64,000 nucleotides of DNA, from positions 1 to 64,000 of the forward strand of contig JBFHFS010000029.1 in assembly GCA_041583495.1 (NCBI GenBank), given 5' to 3'. This DNA is from JBFHFS01 sp041583495 (GTDB taxonomy: Bacteria; Bacteroidota; Bacteroidia; Bacteroidales; Marinilabiliaceae). Position numbers and translations under genes: made by a program. Each line of letters begins with the position of its first letter. Positions within the stretch are counted from its first letter, which is position 1. Below, in pieces: positions 32,792 to 41,589 of the stretch. The notes below the pieces were generated by a model that saw nothing but the letters and a program-made list of their open reading frames with translations, was not told the origin of the DNA and searched no databases.

Positions 32792-35008
32792 ATGTTGGAG
32801 ATGGAAAAACATTCAGAGAATATTAGTCGATGCCCGGTCACCGGAGCAACCGGAAAACACACTATTGGTTTTGGTGGGCCCGTAAACCGGGATTGGTGGC
32901 CCAACCGATTAAAGCTTAACATCCTGCGTCAGCACTCCTCGTTGTCGAACCCAATGGGGAACGACTTTTGTTATGCTGAGGCCTTTAAGAGCCTGGATTT
33001 GAAGGCTCTCAAAGCCGACCTTCATAAGCTCATGACCGATTCACAGGAGTGGTGGCCGGCCGATTTTGGCCATTATGGGCCCTTTTTCATCCGGATGGCC
33101 TGGCACAGTGCAGGAACCTACCGCACAGGCGATGGCCGCGGAGGTGCAGGAGCAGGCCAACAGCGCTTTGCGCCCCTGAATAGCTGGCCCGACAATGCCA
33201 ACCTGGACAAAGCCCGCAGGTTGCTTTGGCCCATCAAACAAAAATATGGACGTAAGATTTCCTGGGCCGACCTCATGATATTGACTGGCAATGTGGCCCT
33301 CGAATCCATGGGCTTCAAGACCTTTGGGTTTGCAGGTGGACGTGAAGATGTTTGGGAACCCCAGGAGGACGTTTATTGGGGCTCCGAATCCACCTGGCTT
33401 GAAGGCGATAAGCGCTACTCAAAAGAACGTGATCTTGAAAACCCGTTGGCCGCCGTGCAAATGGGGCTTATCTATGTTAATCCCGAAGGACCCGGGGGCA
33501 ATCCTGACCCCGTGGCGGCCGCCAAAGATATTCGTGAAACCTTTGCCCGTATGGCCATGAATGATGAAGAAACGGTGGCCCTCATTGCAGGAGGACATAC
33601 CTTTGGCAAAACCCACGGTGCAGGAGATGCAGCCCATGTTGGCCCCGAACCCGAGGCGGCAGACATTGAAGACCAGGGCCTGGGCTGGAAAAGCACCTTT
33701 GGCTCAGGCAAAGGGGATGATACCATCACCAGTGGCATTGAAGTTATTTGGACGCAGACCCCAAACAAGTGGAGCTTTTACTTCTTCGATAACCTCTTTA
33801 AATACGACTGGGAGCTCACCAAAAGTCCGGCAGGAGCCCACCAATGGGTAGCCAAAAATGCCGATAAGGTAATGCCCGATGCACACGATCCCTCAAAGAA
33901 GCATTTGCCCACGATGCTCACCACCGATCTTGCTTTACGGTTCGACCCGGCCTATGAAAAAATCTCCAGACGGTTTTATGAACACCCGCTCGAGTTTGCG
34001 GACGCTTTTGCGCGCGCATGGTTTAAGTTAACCCACCGCGACATGGGACCAAAAGCCCGTTACCTGGGGCCCGAAGTGCCTTCGGAAGAGCTCCTGTGGC
34101 AAGACCCCATTCCGGCGGTGAACCATCCCTTAATTGATGAGAAAGCCATTGCCCAATTAAAGAAAAAGGTGCTGAATGCCGGGTTAACCATTAGCCAGCT
34201 GGTGTCCACCGCATGGGCTTCGGCCTCCACCTTCCGGGGTTCGGATAAACGCGGTGGCGCAAACGGTGCCCGGATAAGACTTAACCCACAAAAAGATTGG
34301 GCGGTAAATAATCCTGCACAGCTGGGCAAAGTGTTGAAAAAGCTGGAAAAAATACAGGAAGAATTTAACACTGCTCAGGCGAACAGCCAAAAGGTTTCCC
34401 TGGCCGACCTTATTGTTTTAGGCGGATGCGCAGCGGTTGAAAAAGCGGCTAAAACTGCAGGCTATGATTTAACCGTTCCCTTCACCCCGGGACGCATGGA
34501 TGCTTCGCAAGAGCAAACCGATGTGGAATCGTTTGCCGTGCTGGAGCCGGCCGCTGATGGATTCCGTAATTATCTTAAAACTAAATACACCCTATGTACT
34601 GAAGAATTATTGGTGGATAAAGCCCAGTTATTAACCTTAACAGCGCCCGAAATGACCGTGCTGGTGGGTGGAATGCGCGTGTTGAACACCAATTTCGACA
34701 ACTCTCAGCATGGTGTTTTCACGAAACATCCGGAGGTGCTCACCAATGACTTCTTCGTTAACCTGCTAGACATGAGCATTGTATGGAAACCCATTTCGGA
34801 GGATAAAGAAACCTTTGAAGGATGCGACCGAACCAGCGGAAAACGCAAATGGACCGCTACCCGTGCCGACCTTATATTTGGATCCAACTCCGAGCTTAGA
34901 GCCCTTGCCGAAGTGTATGGCAGCGCCGATGGCCAGAAAAAAATGGTCAAGGATTTTGTGTCGGCCTGGAGCAAGGTCATGAACCTGGACCGTTTTGATT
35001 TGACTTGA
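32792..35008 (+). CDS. katG: Catalase-peroxidase KatG
   Basis: This 738-residue cytoplasmic haem enzyme removes hydrogen peroxide by catalase and peroxidase reactions. It has the full Trp104-Tyr228-Met254 cross-link set (RMAWHSAGTYR, LIYVNPEGPGG, ETFARMAMND), the distal His105/Arg101 and the proximal His269 in GGHTFGKTHG. The second, catalytically silent domain runs from about residue 430 to the end. Length is standard. A second ATG at 32801 has GGAG directly before it, so the start is uncertain by three codons. It is 27 nt downstream of perR and has its own terminator. Confidence 0.97.
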   Translation: MLEMEKHSENISRCPVTGATGKHTIGFGGPVNRDWWPNRLKLNILRQHSSLSNPMGNDFCYAEAFKSLDLKALKADLHKLMTDSQEWWPADFGHYGPFFIRMAWHSAGTYRTGDGRGGAGAGQQRFAPLNSWPDNANLDKARRLLWPIKQKYGRKISWADLMILTGNVALESMGFKTFGFAGGREDVWEPQEDVYWGSESTWLEGDKRYSKERDLENPLAAVQMGLIYVNPEGPGGNPDPVAAAKDIRETFARMAMNDEETVALIAGGHTFGKTHGAGDAAHVGPEPEAADIEDQGLGWKSTFGSGKGDDTITSGIEVIWTQTPNKWSFYFFDNLFKYDWELTKSPAGAHQWVAKNADKVMPDAHDPSKKHLPTMLTTDLALRFDPAYEKISRRFYEHPLEFADAFARAWFKLTHRDMGPKARYLGPEVPSEELLWQDPIPAVNHPLIDEKAIAQLKKKVLNAGLTISQLVSTAWASASTFRGSDKRGGANGARIRLNPQKDWAVNNPAQLGKVLKKLEKIQEEFNTAQANSQKVSLADLIVLGGCAAVEKAAKTAGYDLTVPFTPGRMDASQEQTDVESFAVLEPAADGFRNYLKTKYTLCTEELLVDKAQLLTLTAPEMTVLVGGMRVLNTNFDNSQHGVFTKHPEVLTNDFFVNLLDMSIVWKPISEDKETFEGCDRTSGKRKWTATRADLIFGSNSELRALAEVYGSADGQKKMVKDFVSAWSKVMNLDRFDLT

Positions 35009-35059
35009 TGTTTTTTAAGTAATTCGGAATGGGTAAATTCCCATAATGCTTTTATATTA

Positions 35060-35091
35060 AAAAAGGTGGTCCATACTCAGGCCACCTTTTT
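35060..35091 (+). terminator. Intrinsic terminator after katG
   Basis: GGTGGTC pairs with GGCCACC (one G-T pair) around CATACTCA, flanked by A and T runs. It lies about 52 nt after the katG stop. Confidence 0.85.
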
Positions 35092-35213
35092 GGGTTTCTT
35101 CCCCCCCACCAAATCACAAAGTAGATATAAATCTCCTGACAAGAACAAGAGGGGACAATAATTTGTTGGAATGGGTAAACACCTCTTCATTAAATTACTT
35201 AAACGGATTAACA

Positions 35214-36221
35214 ATGAAAGCAATTGGATACCGGCAGGAGGGTCCCATCACGGCACCCAACGCATTAATTGAATTCGAGACAGGCACACCCGAAATCAGA
35301 CCTCTCGATCTGTTGGTGGAGGTCCGGGGCATCTCAGTCAATCCGGTAGATGTGAAGGTAAGAGCCAGGCTGGGACCGGAAAAGGGCACCAAGGTTATTG
35401 GCTATGATGCGGCCGGGGTGGTACGTAAAACAGGGCCGGAGGTCAAATATTTTGAAGTGGGGGATGAAGTCTTTTATGCCGGAGACTTCACCCGTCAGGG
35501 CAGTAACGCTGAACTGCAGGCCGTAGATGAGCGAATAGTGGGCAAAAAACCCAAATCACTCGATTTCGCCGAAGCAGCCGGTTTTCCTCTGACCTCCATT
35601 ACCGCGTGGGAATTACTCTTCGATTCCCTGGCCATCAAAGAAGGGGGCGGCAAAGGCGAGAGTCTGCTGGTTGTTGGAGGAGCCGGAGGTGTGGGATCCA
35701 TCCTTATTCAATTGGCCAGGAAGCTAACCCAATTAACTGTAATAGCTACCGCCTCTCGACCCGAAACCATCGAGTGGGTAAAAAAAATGGGGGCACATCA
35801 GGTGATCAACCATCGGGAGTCACTGGTCGATCAGGTGAAGGCACTCGGCAGTGAACCTCGCTATGTGGCTTCTCTTAATGGAACCGGGCAGCACTTTCCG
35901 GGTATTGTGGAGCTCATTAAGCCACGGGGACACATCGCCCTGATCGACGATCCTCAATCCCTGGACATTGCCTCCATCAAGCCAAAGGCTCTGAGCTTCA
36001 GCTGGGAGTTTATGTTTACACGCTCGATGTTCCAAACCGATGACATGGAGAAACAACATGAATTGTTGAATCGCGTGTCGAAACTCATTGACGAGGGGAC
36101 CCTGATCTCTACGGTGACCAACAATCTGGGTAATCTGACGGTTGAAACACTTAAGGAAGCCCACAGGCAGCAAGAAAGCGGCCGCGTCATCGGCAAAAAT
36201 GTGCTGAGGGGCTTTCAATAA
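35214..36221 (+). CDS. Zinc-independent MDR oxidoreductase (quinone-oxidoreductase-like)
   Basis: This 335-residue medium-chain dehydrogenase/reductase has a GroES-like N-terminal part (residues 1-125: VEVRGISVNPVDVKVRA, GYDAAGVV, GDEVFYAGD) and a Rossmann part with VVGGAGGVGSILIQLARKLT for NAD(P)H. The catalytic zinc ligands of alcohol dehydrogenase are absent, as in the zinc-binding-dehydrogenase-like family 1 and quinone oxidoreductases. ATG 35214 is preferred over TTG 35163. Placed between katG and a thioredoxin-like gene, it probably reduces quinones or reactive enones; the substrate is unknown. Confidence 0.88.
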   Translation: MKAIGYRQEGPITAPNALIEFETGTPEIRPLDLLVEVRGISVNPVDVKVRARLGPEKGTKVIGYDAAGVVRKTGPEVKYFEVGDEVFYAGDFTRQGSNAELQAVDERIVGKKPKSLDFAEAAGFPLTSITAWELLFDSLAIKEGGGKGESLLVVGGAGGVGSILIQLARKLTQLTVIATASRPETIEWVKKMGAHQVINHRESLVDQVKALGSEPRYVASLNGTGQHFPGIVELIKPRGHIALIDDPQSLDIASIKPKALSFSWEFMFTRSMFQTDDMEKQHELLNRVSKLIDEGTLISTVTNNLGNLTVETLKEAHRQQESGRVIGKNVLRGFQ

Positions 36222-36233
36222 ACCGGCACAACC

Positions 36234-36260
36234 AACGGCGGCGTTTGGCCGCCGTTATTT
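36234..36260 (+). terminator. Terminator-like hairpin after the MDR gene
   Basis: AACGGCGGC and GCCGCCGTT flank a GTTTG loop, a very stable 9-bp stem, followed by a weak ATTT. It lies 12 nt after the stop. Confidence 0.65.
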
Positions 36261-36384
36261 AAGCAACCGATGGAGCTGCAGATGAATTCATCGTCCACGA
36301 AATGACACCCCTAGATTAATAATTTCAACCAAAGAGGGTTTCGGGCAACAAAAAAAAATCCTCTGTCAAAAAAAAGCAAACCCA

Positions 36385-36936
36385 ATGGCCATAATGCAAT
36401 CTAATATGATGAAGTTGGGCACCCAGGCCCCTGATTTCTCTCTTCCCGACACCGTATCCGGGAAAACCCAATCCCTTTCAGAGTTAAAATCGGACCGGGC
36501 AACCGTGGTTATGTTTATTTGCAACCATTGTCCGTTTGTGCATCATGTCAATTCAAAACTGGTTGAGGTGGCTAATAAGTATCAGGCCAAAGGGGTTCAG
36601 TTTATCGCCATCAGCAGCAACGATATTGAATCCTATCCCGAGGATGCCCCTGAGTTAATGACACGTACAGCCGAAAGAGAGGGGTATCCATTCCCCTATC
36701 TGTATGATGAAACCCAGGAAGTCGCCAGAGCTTATAAAGCAGAATGCACCCCCGATTTCTTTGTCTTTGATGGGAATTTAGCCTGCGTGTACAGGGGGCG
36801 TTTCGATGAAACCCGACCCAATAAGGGGCAACCTACGGGCAAAGATTTATCTGCTGCACTCGATGCCCTTTTGGCAGGGAAAAAAATACCCACAGAGCAA
36901 CAACCCAGCATGGGATGCAGTATTAAGTGGAAATAG
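36385..36936 (+). CDS. Thioredoxin-fold peroxiredoxin-like protein
   Basis: This 183-residue soluble protein has a thioredoxin-fold AhpC/TSA-type layout: GTQAPDFSLPDTVSGK, then VVMFICNHCPFVHHV with a CxxC (Cys46, Cys49), VQFIAISSNDI, LYDETQEVARAYKAECTPDFFVF and YRGRFDETRPNKGQPTGK. It belongs to the group annotated as PRX-like thioredoxin family proteins; it may act as disulfide or peroxide reductase. There is no signal peptide, so it is cytoplasmic. It sits in the oxidative-stress island. The start could also be the ATG at residue 4 or 8. Confidence 0.85.
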   Translation: MAIMQSNMMKLGTQAPDFSLPDTVSGKTQSLSELKSDRATVVMFICNHCPFVHHVNSKLVEVANKYQAKGVQFIAISSNDIESYPEDAPELMTRTAEREGYPFPYLYDETQEVARAYKAECTPDFFVFDGNLACVYRGRFDETRPNKGQPTGKDLSAALDALLAGKKIPTEQQPSMGCSIKWK

Positions 36937-37273
36937 CATCCTCACTCCTTAAGGGTGAAGCCGGGATTTGTTTTTTGCCGGAGATCTCATGTCGGCCACC
37001 AGGGAAGAAATTGCAGGTGATTTAAATTTGTTTTAAACACGACGGGGTAACAACAAGAATATTTCCTCCGGAAGCTCCAGCCACTGGGGTTCATTTGCCA
37101 CCACAGCATCAGCCAACTCGCCAACAAAAATGAAAAACCGGTGGGGTCCTGGAATCTTTTTGGTAAGAAGGGATCGATTTTTTGTGGAATAAGGTGTTCA
37201 AACCTTTACCTTAGCGTATTGGATTACCATCCAGGGACTATTTACAAGCATCTTTTTTCCTCAAGATAATGAT
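36937..37273. other. Intergenic stretch before kefF
   Basis: No gene or strong repeat is visible. A weak CACTCC/GGGTG hairpin follows the thioredoxin-like gene near 36943-36958 and might end its transcript. The rest must carry the kefF promoter. Confidence 0.4.
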
Positions 37274-37885
37274 ATGAAGAGAGTTTTGGTATTATTTGCT
37301 CACCCCAAATTTGAACAGTCCAGAACCAATATGGCACTTGTTCAAAGAATAAAGCAGATGGAAGGCGTCACCTTTCATGATTTATATGAGCGATATCCCG
37401 ATTTCAACATAGACGTGGTGGCTGAGAAAAATCTACTGGAACAACACGACATCCTGGTGTGGCATTATCCCTTTTACTGGTACAGCTGCCCTCCCCTTAT
37501 GAAACAGTGGATGGATGTTGTTTTAGAATTTGGTTGGGCCTATGGTCCTGAAGGAAATGCCCTGAAAGACAAAACATGCTTAAACGTTATTACAGCCGGC
37601 GGATCCAGGGAACTCTATTGCTCCAAAGGAAACAACCACTATTCGGTAAATGATTTCCTGAGGCCTTTCGAACAAACTGCACGGATTTGCGGAATGGAAT
37701 ACCTCCCTCCCTTTATGGTTATGGGTACCCACCAGATATCTCCCGGGGAAATCGGTCGGCATGCAGATCAGTACAAACAATTAATTAGGCTCTTGCAATC
37801 GGATCTGTGGTTTGAATCGTCTGACGAGTATGAATTTCTCAACGACACCCCTCAACTCAATAAAGGAATAAATGATGAAAGGTAG
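37274..37885 (+). CDS. kefF: KefF-type NAD(P)H:quinone oxidoreductase
   Basis: This 203-residue flavodoxin-fold enzyme shows VLFAHPKFEQSRTN at the FMN phosphate site, DILVWHYPFYWYSCPPLMKQWMD, AYGPEGNALKDKTCLNV and LRPFEQTARICGMEYLPPF. These are landmarks of the KefF/MdaB quinone reductases. KefF activates the KefC potassium efflux channel and detoxifies quinones. It overlaps the downstream KefC-type gene by 14 bp, strong evidence for a functional pair. It is cytoplasmic, with FMN cofactor and NAD(P)H donor by family. Confidence 0.9.
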   Translation: MKRVLVLFAHPKFEQSRTNMALVQRIKQMEGVTFHDLYERYPDFNIDVVAEKNLLEQHDILVWHYPFYWYSCPPLMKQWMDVVLEFGWAYGPEGNALKDKTCLNVITAGGSRELYCSKGNNHYSVNDFLRPFEQTARICGMEYLPPFMVMGTHQISPGEIGRHADQYKQLIRLLQSDLWFESSDEYEFLNDTPQLNKGINDER

Positions 37886-39761
37886 TATTCTTTTTGAAGC
37901 CATCGTATTTCTATCCGGGGCCGTTATTTTCGTGCCGATCGCGAAAAAATTCGGGCTAAGCTCTTTGCTTGGTTATCTGTTGGCCGGTATAATCATTGGA
38001 CCCTATGTATTGGGTTTCGTGGGAGAAGAAGGCCAGGACATTCTTCACTTTGCCGAGTTTGGAGTGGTTATGATGCTTTTTTTAATTGGTCTTGAGATCG
38101 AACCCAGGGACTTTTGGAACATGCGAAAAACCATCATAGGGATGGGAGGCGCCCAGGTGGCCGGTACCATTTTACTCTCCTACCTGGCCTTTTCATGGGT
38201 TGGACTTGAGTGGCAAATTGCCCTGGTCATTTCCATGGCGGTAGCGCTTTCGTCCACGGCCATCACCCTGCAAACCATTAAAGAGAAGGGATTGATGAAC
38301 ACCACTTATGGAGCCTCTTCGTTTTCAATTCTTCTGTTTCAGGATATCATTGTCATTTTAATGCTGGCGATAATCCCCTTGCTGGCCACTACGGGAAACA
38401 CCTCACCGGAGGCAGTCCACAGGGCTGCTGATCACACGACTCTGCTCGACAATCTACCCATAGGTCTTCAGGCACTGGCAGTGGTCCTGTCGGTGGTTTC
38501 GGTGATTCTTGCCGGGCGTTACCTCATCGTACCGTTGTTGAGAAAAGTGGCCTTGGCCAGGGTTCGCGAACTGCTATCGGCCTCAGCCTTATTGATTGTT
38601 TTGGGGATCTCCTTTTTGATGGAGATGGTGGGTCTTAGTCCGGCCCTGGGCGCCTTTCTGGGTGGAGTGGTATTGGCGACCAGCGAGTTCAAACACGAAC
38701 TGGAAAGCAACCTTGATCCCTTTAAGGGACTGCTTTTAGGACTTTTCTTCATGGCGGTAGGTGCCTCCATTAATTTCATTGTCATTGGAGAATCCCCTTT
38801 AACGATAACCGCTCTGGTCGTCGGAATCATTGTATTAAAGGGCTTGATCCTGTTTGCCGTAGCGACCATCTATAAGCTAAAATTCGATCAAAAAATGCTC
38901 TTGGCAGTGGGACTGGCCCAGATCGGCGAATTTGCTTTTGTCCTTTTATCTTATGCCTTTCAGTTGAACATCCTAAACAATGCACAATTGGATATAATGC
39001 TGGTGGCAACGGCACTCACCATGTCCCTTGCCCCCATCCTCGGAATCCTCAATGAGCGTTTAATCCTGCCTCGGATTGGCACCAAAGAGACCGAAAAAAG
39101 GCCTGTCGACCACATAGCTAAGTCACACAAAGTCATCCTGGTAGGCTTTGGCGATTTTGGCAGTACCGTCGGGCGGTTTTTAAGAGCCTCGGGTGTTGAA
39201 ACCACAATCCTCGACCATGATTCAAGTCGTGTAGACCTGCTACGAAAAATGGGATTCAATGTCTACTATGGAGATGCAACAAGAATGGACCTGCTGGAAT
39301 CAGCTGGAATTTCGGACGCTAAAATTTTAATATGTGCCATTGATGATCCGGAGACATCGACCCATTTGGCAAAAATATTAAAGGAAAAATACCCTAACCT
39401 AAAATTAATGTTCCGGGCAAAGAACCGTTCCGATGCCTATGAATTATTAAATATGGGCATACAAAATGTTTATCGCGAGTCCCTCGAATCGTCCGTCAAA
39501 CTAGCCAGTGATGCCCTCCACAGTATGGGTTTCAGAAAATATACCGTCCATCGGCAAGCTCTAAAATTTATCCAATACGATGAGGAAGGACTCAGAAGGT
39601 TATCCGGAAAAACAGAAGATGGAGAGGAGTACATTTTTAGGGTCAGAGAGGAAATGAAGCTACAGGAGAAGCAGCTGGAAGAAGATTTGAACCGTGGAAT
39701 TATTGAGGACGACAAACAATGGAACAGTGAACAGATGCGGTTGGCAGCTAAAAGAAAATAG
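37872..39761 (+). CDS. kefC: KefC/KefB-type potassium:proton antiporter
   Basis: This 629-residue CPA2-family membrane protein has about 13 membrane helices over residues 1-395 (for example GYLLAGIIIGPYVLGF, AEFGVVMMLFLIGLEIEP, GAFLGGVVLATSEFKHELES). A cytoplasmic RCK/TrkA-N domain follows at about 415-530 (VILVGFGDFGSTVGRFLRA, DHDSSRVDLLRKMG, YGDATRMDLLESAG), then a charged tail of about 90 residues. In Kef systems glutathione adducts open the channel and the cell acidifies for protection against electrophiles. The start overlaps kefF by 14 bp; an ATG at 37875 is equally possible. Confidence 0.92.
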   Translation: MMKGSILFEAIVFLSGAVIFVPIAKKFGLSSLLGYLLAGIIIGPYVLGFVGEEGQDILHFAEFGVVMMLFLIGLEIEPRDFWNMRKTIIGMGGAQVAGTILLSYLAFSWVGLEWQIALVISMAVALSSTAITLQTIKEKGLMNTTYGASSFSILLFQDIIVILMLAIIPLLATTGNTSPEAVHRAADHTTLLDNLPIGLQALAVVLSVVSVILAGRYLIVPLLRKVALARVRELLSASALLIVLGISFLMEMVGLSPALGAFLGGVVLATSEFKHELESNLDPFKGLLLGLFFMAVGASINFIVIGESPLTITALVVGIIVLKGLILFAVATIYKLKFDQKMLLAVGLAQIGEFAFVLLSYAFQLNILNNAQLDIMLVATALTMSLAPILGILNERLILPRIGTKETEKRPVDHIAKSHKVILVGFGDFGSTVGRFLRASGVETTILDHDSSRVDLLRKMGFNVYYGDATRMDLLESAGISDAKILICAIDDPETSTHLAKILKEKYPNLKLMFRAKNRSDAYELLNMGIQNVYRESLESSVKLASDALHSMGFRKYTVHRQALKFIQYDEEGLRRLSGKTEDGEEYIFRVREEMKLQEKQLEEDLNRGIIEDDKQWNSEQMRLAAKRK

Positions 39762-39967
39762 CCATCGTGAAAAGACGAAATCAAAAAAACGATCATAAAC
39801 ACCCTAACCAACTCATAAACGAAGTTGTCCGGAATCTATTTTAAATATTAGCAAACCTTAATCCTGCTGGTTAATACCGCCATAACCCACCTGATAATCA
39901 AACCTTATCGACAATAATGCCAGAAGATATACCAGTCCCAATCATTAAAACACCCGAAGAATAAATC

Positions 39968-40336
39968 ATGGAAAAAGAACATCTCAACAAAATAACCTAC
40001 AAAGGAAAAGACTACTCTTGTTCTCTGGCCTTTGCTTTACAACTGATTGGTGATAAATATAAGAGTTTGATAATTTTTCACCTTAAGGATGGCGGCATGA
40101 GGTCCGGGGAGTTGCAAAAGAGCATTACAGATCTCTCCAACCGAATGTTCACATATTCCATTAGAGGTTTGGAAGAGGATGGCCTGGTAAAAAGAACCGT
40201 ATTTCCCGTAAGCCCCCCCCGGGTGGAGTATGAGTTAACCCAAAGTGGAAAATCACTGATCCCCATCATCCTGGAATTGAATCAATGGGGCCAGGATTTC
40301 GCCAATGAGCATCACTTATATGCCCCGGGTGAATAG
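39968..40336 (+). CDS. HxlR family winged-helix regulator
   Basis: This 122-residue DNA-binding protein has the HxlR pattern: YSCSLAFALQLIGDKYKSLIIFHL, RSGELQKSITDLSNRMFTYSIRGLEEDGLV and the wing YELTQSGKSLIPIILEL. A Cys lies early (YSCS), the position that many HxlR regulators use for redox or aldehyde sensing. Its end overlaps the convergent VOC gene by 25 bp. Location next to the Kef pair and the VOC gene suggests that it controls electrophile defence; this is inference. Confidence 0.9.
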   Translation: MEKEHLNKITYKGKDYSCSLAFALQLIGDKYKSLIIFHLKDGGMRSGELQKSITDLSNRMFTYSIRGLEEDGLVKRTVFPVSPPRVEYELTQSGKSLIPIILELNQWGQDFANEHHLYAPGE

Positions 40337-40836
40337 TGCAGCTCATACGAATGCGAATAGATTTCAAAGACAGTCCCAAAAGGATCTTCCACATAACACA
40401 TCCGATAAGGTTTCTCTCCCGGATAATAGAATCGGATGGGCATCCGCTGCTTCCCTCCTGCGGCCACAATTTTTTCAACCAATCCTTCCACATCAGGATC
40501 CTGAACTGAAAAATGAAACAATCCGGAACGGAAAGGTTCAAATGCGGGCTTAAAATCCTTGCTTTCTTTAAATTCAAACAGCTCAAATCCAATGCGATCA
40601 CCGGTCGACAGGTGTGCAATTCGGAAGGTACCCCATCCCTGACCAAAAACATCAATACACATTTGCCCGATAGCTGTTTCATTTTCCTCTCTTACCTCCG
40701 TTGGGGGCATAATCACATAAAAGCCCATCACTTCTGTATAAAATTTTACGGCCTTGTCTAAATCAGGCACGGTGATCCCGATGTGTGAGAAGGTACGCGG
40801 AAATACGGGCTCAACCCCTTTCATTTCATTGTTCAT
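40312..40836 (-). CDS. VOC-family (glyoxalase-like) protein
   Basis: This 174-residue protein has two vicinal-oxygen-chelate beta-alpha-beta modules: FSHIGITVPDLDKAVKFYTEVMGF with RIAHLSTGDRIGFELFEF, then GLFHFSVQDPDVEGLVEKI with FEIYSHSYEL. Metal ligand positions (His in SHIG, Glu in GFELF, His in FHFSV and Glu in FEIYS) are all present, so it may be a lyase or dioxygenase on small electrophiles such as methylglyoxal adducts or lactones. It converges with the HxlR gene by a 25-bp overlap. An inverted repeat lies 75 nt upstream of its start. Confidence 0.85.
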   Translation of the reverse strand: MNNEMKGVEPVFPRTFSHIGITVPDLDKAVKFYTEVMGFYVIMPPTEVREENETAIGQMCIDVFGQGWGTFRIAHLSTGDRIGFELFEFKESKDFKPAFEPFRSGLFHFSVQDPDVEGLVEKIVAAGGKQRMPIRFYYPGEKPYRMCYVEDPFGTVFEIYSHSYELHYSPGAYK

Positions 40837-41589
40837 ATCACTTGTATTTATTTAATTTTTACGTTCTTCAATTAGTATAATAAGGTGGTTTCTAATAAAA
40901 ATGTTTTGATCTATTTTTGTTCCACCCGACAAAAATAGAATCTATATCATTGAATTCATATAGGTTACAACAAATGCACCAGGTTACATCTATGTGTATT
41001 ATGATGATTTAAAGAGCCTTTTCCCTGGAAAAATATTTCTGTCGGACAGGATTCAAATGAACCACTCCTGTTGCGAAGACCCAAATGCATCTGCATTCAT
41101 TGCATAAGTGAAATTCCCCTTAAAAATCCGGGGAAATGTTTAACAGATTTTGCCGCTGAATAATTTTCCCTTCCCTAAAAAAAGATCAGGGCCAAAAAGA
41201 GAACCTAAAAGAACTGAAACACATCAGTTTTTCAGATTAAATAGTCACTGGTTGGGTATTTCTTAAAACTTAAACATAGCAGAGTTGAATTAGTTTTTTT
41301 TATGAACTAAATTGTATCCGATCAAACCACAGATTTCATGTCGGGGCATAAAAACAGATACCATATGTAAAGGAGAGAGAAGACCAGCGAACCCAAAGCA
41401 ATATTTCAAACCACACCAATTTTGTGAACCCTTTTATTGACCGAATCTTAACCGCCGAAAAGTTGAAACAAGCCATTGTAAACCCACCGGGACGCACAAT
41501 GAGTTCAATGGTCATTTGATTGCCCGGGATGAATACAGAGGAAATTCAATGGCCACAATTGTCCTAAATGGATCAAAACGGGAGGTAAA
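40837..41589. other. 750-bp intergenic stretch
   Basis: No gene is supported. It contains the inverted repeat at 40911-40938 and a second one near 41113-41138 (ATTCCCC / GGGGAAAT). It is strongly A/T-rich and probably holds the promoters for the VOC gene and the glycosyltransferase. Confidence 0.45.
40911..40938. promoter_or_regulatory. Inverted repeat upstream of the VOC gene
   Basis: CTATTTTTGT and ACAAAAATAG flank TCCACCCG, a perfect 10-bp inverted repeat. It lies about 75-100 nt upstream of the VOC start on the minus strand. It is a candidate operator, possibly for the HxlR regulator whose gene converges on VOC. Confidence 0.4.

Noticed and set aside
33041..34980. ORFs of up to 103 codons in other frames of katG
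   Set aside because: katG is unambiguous over the whole stretch; the others are shadow frames.
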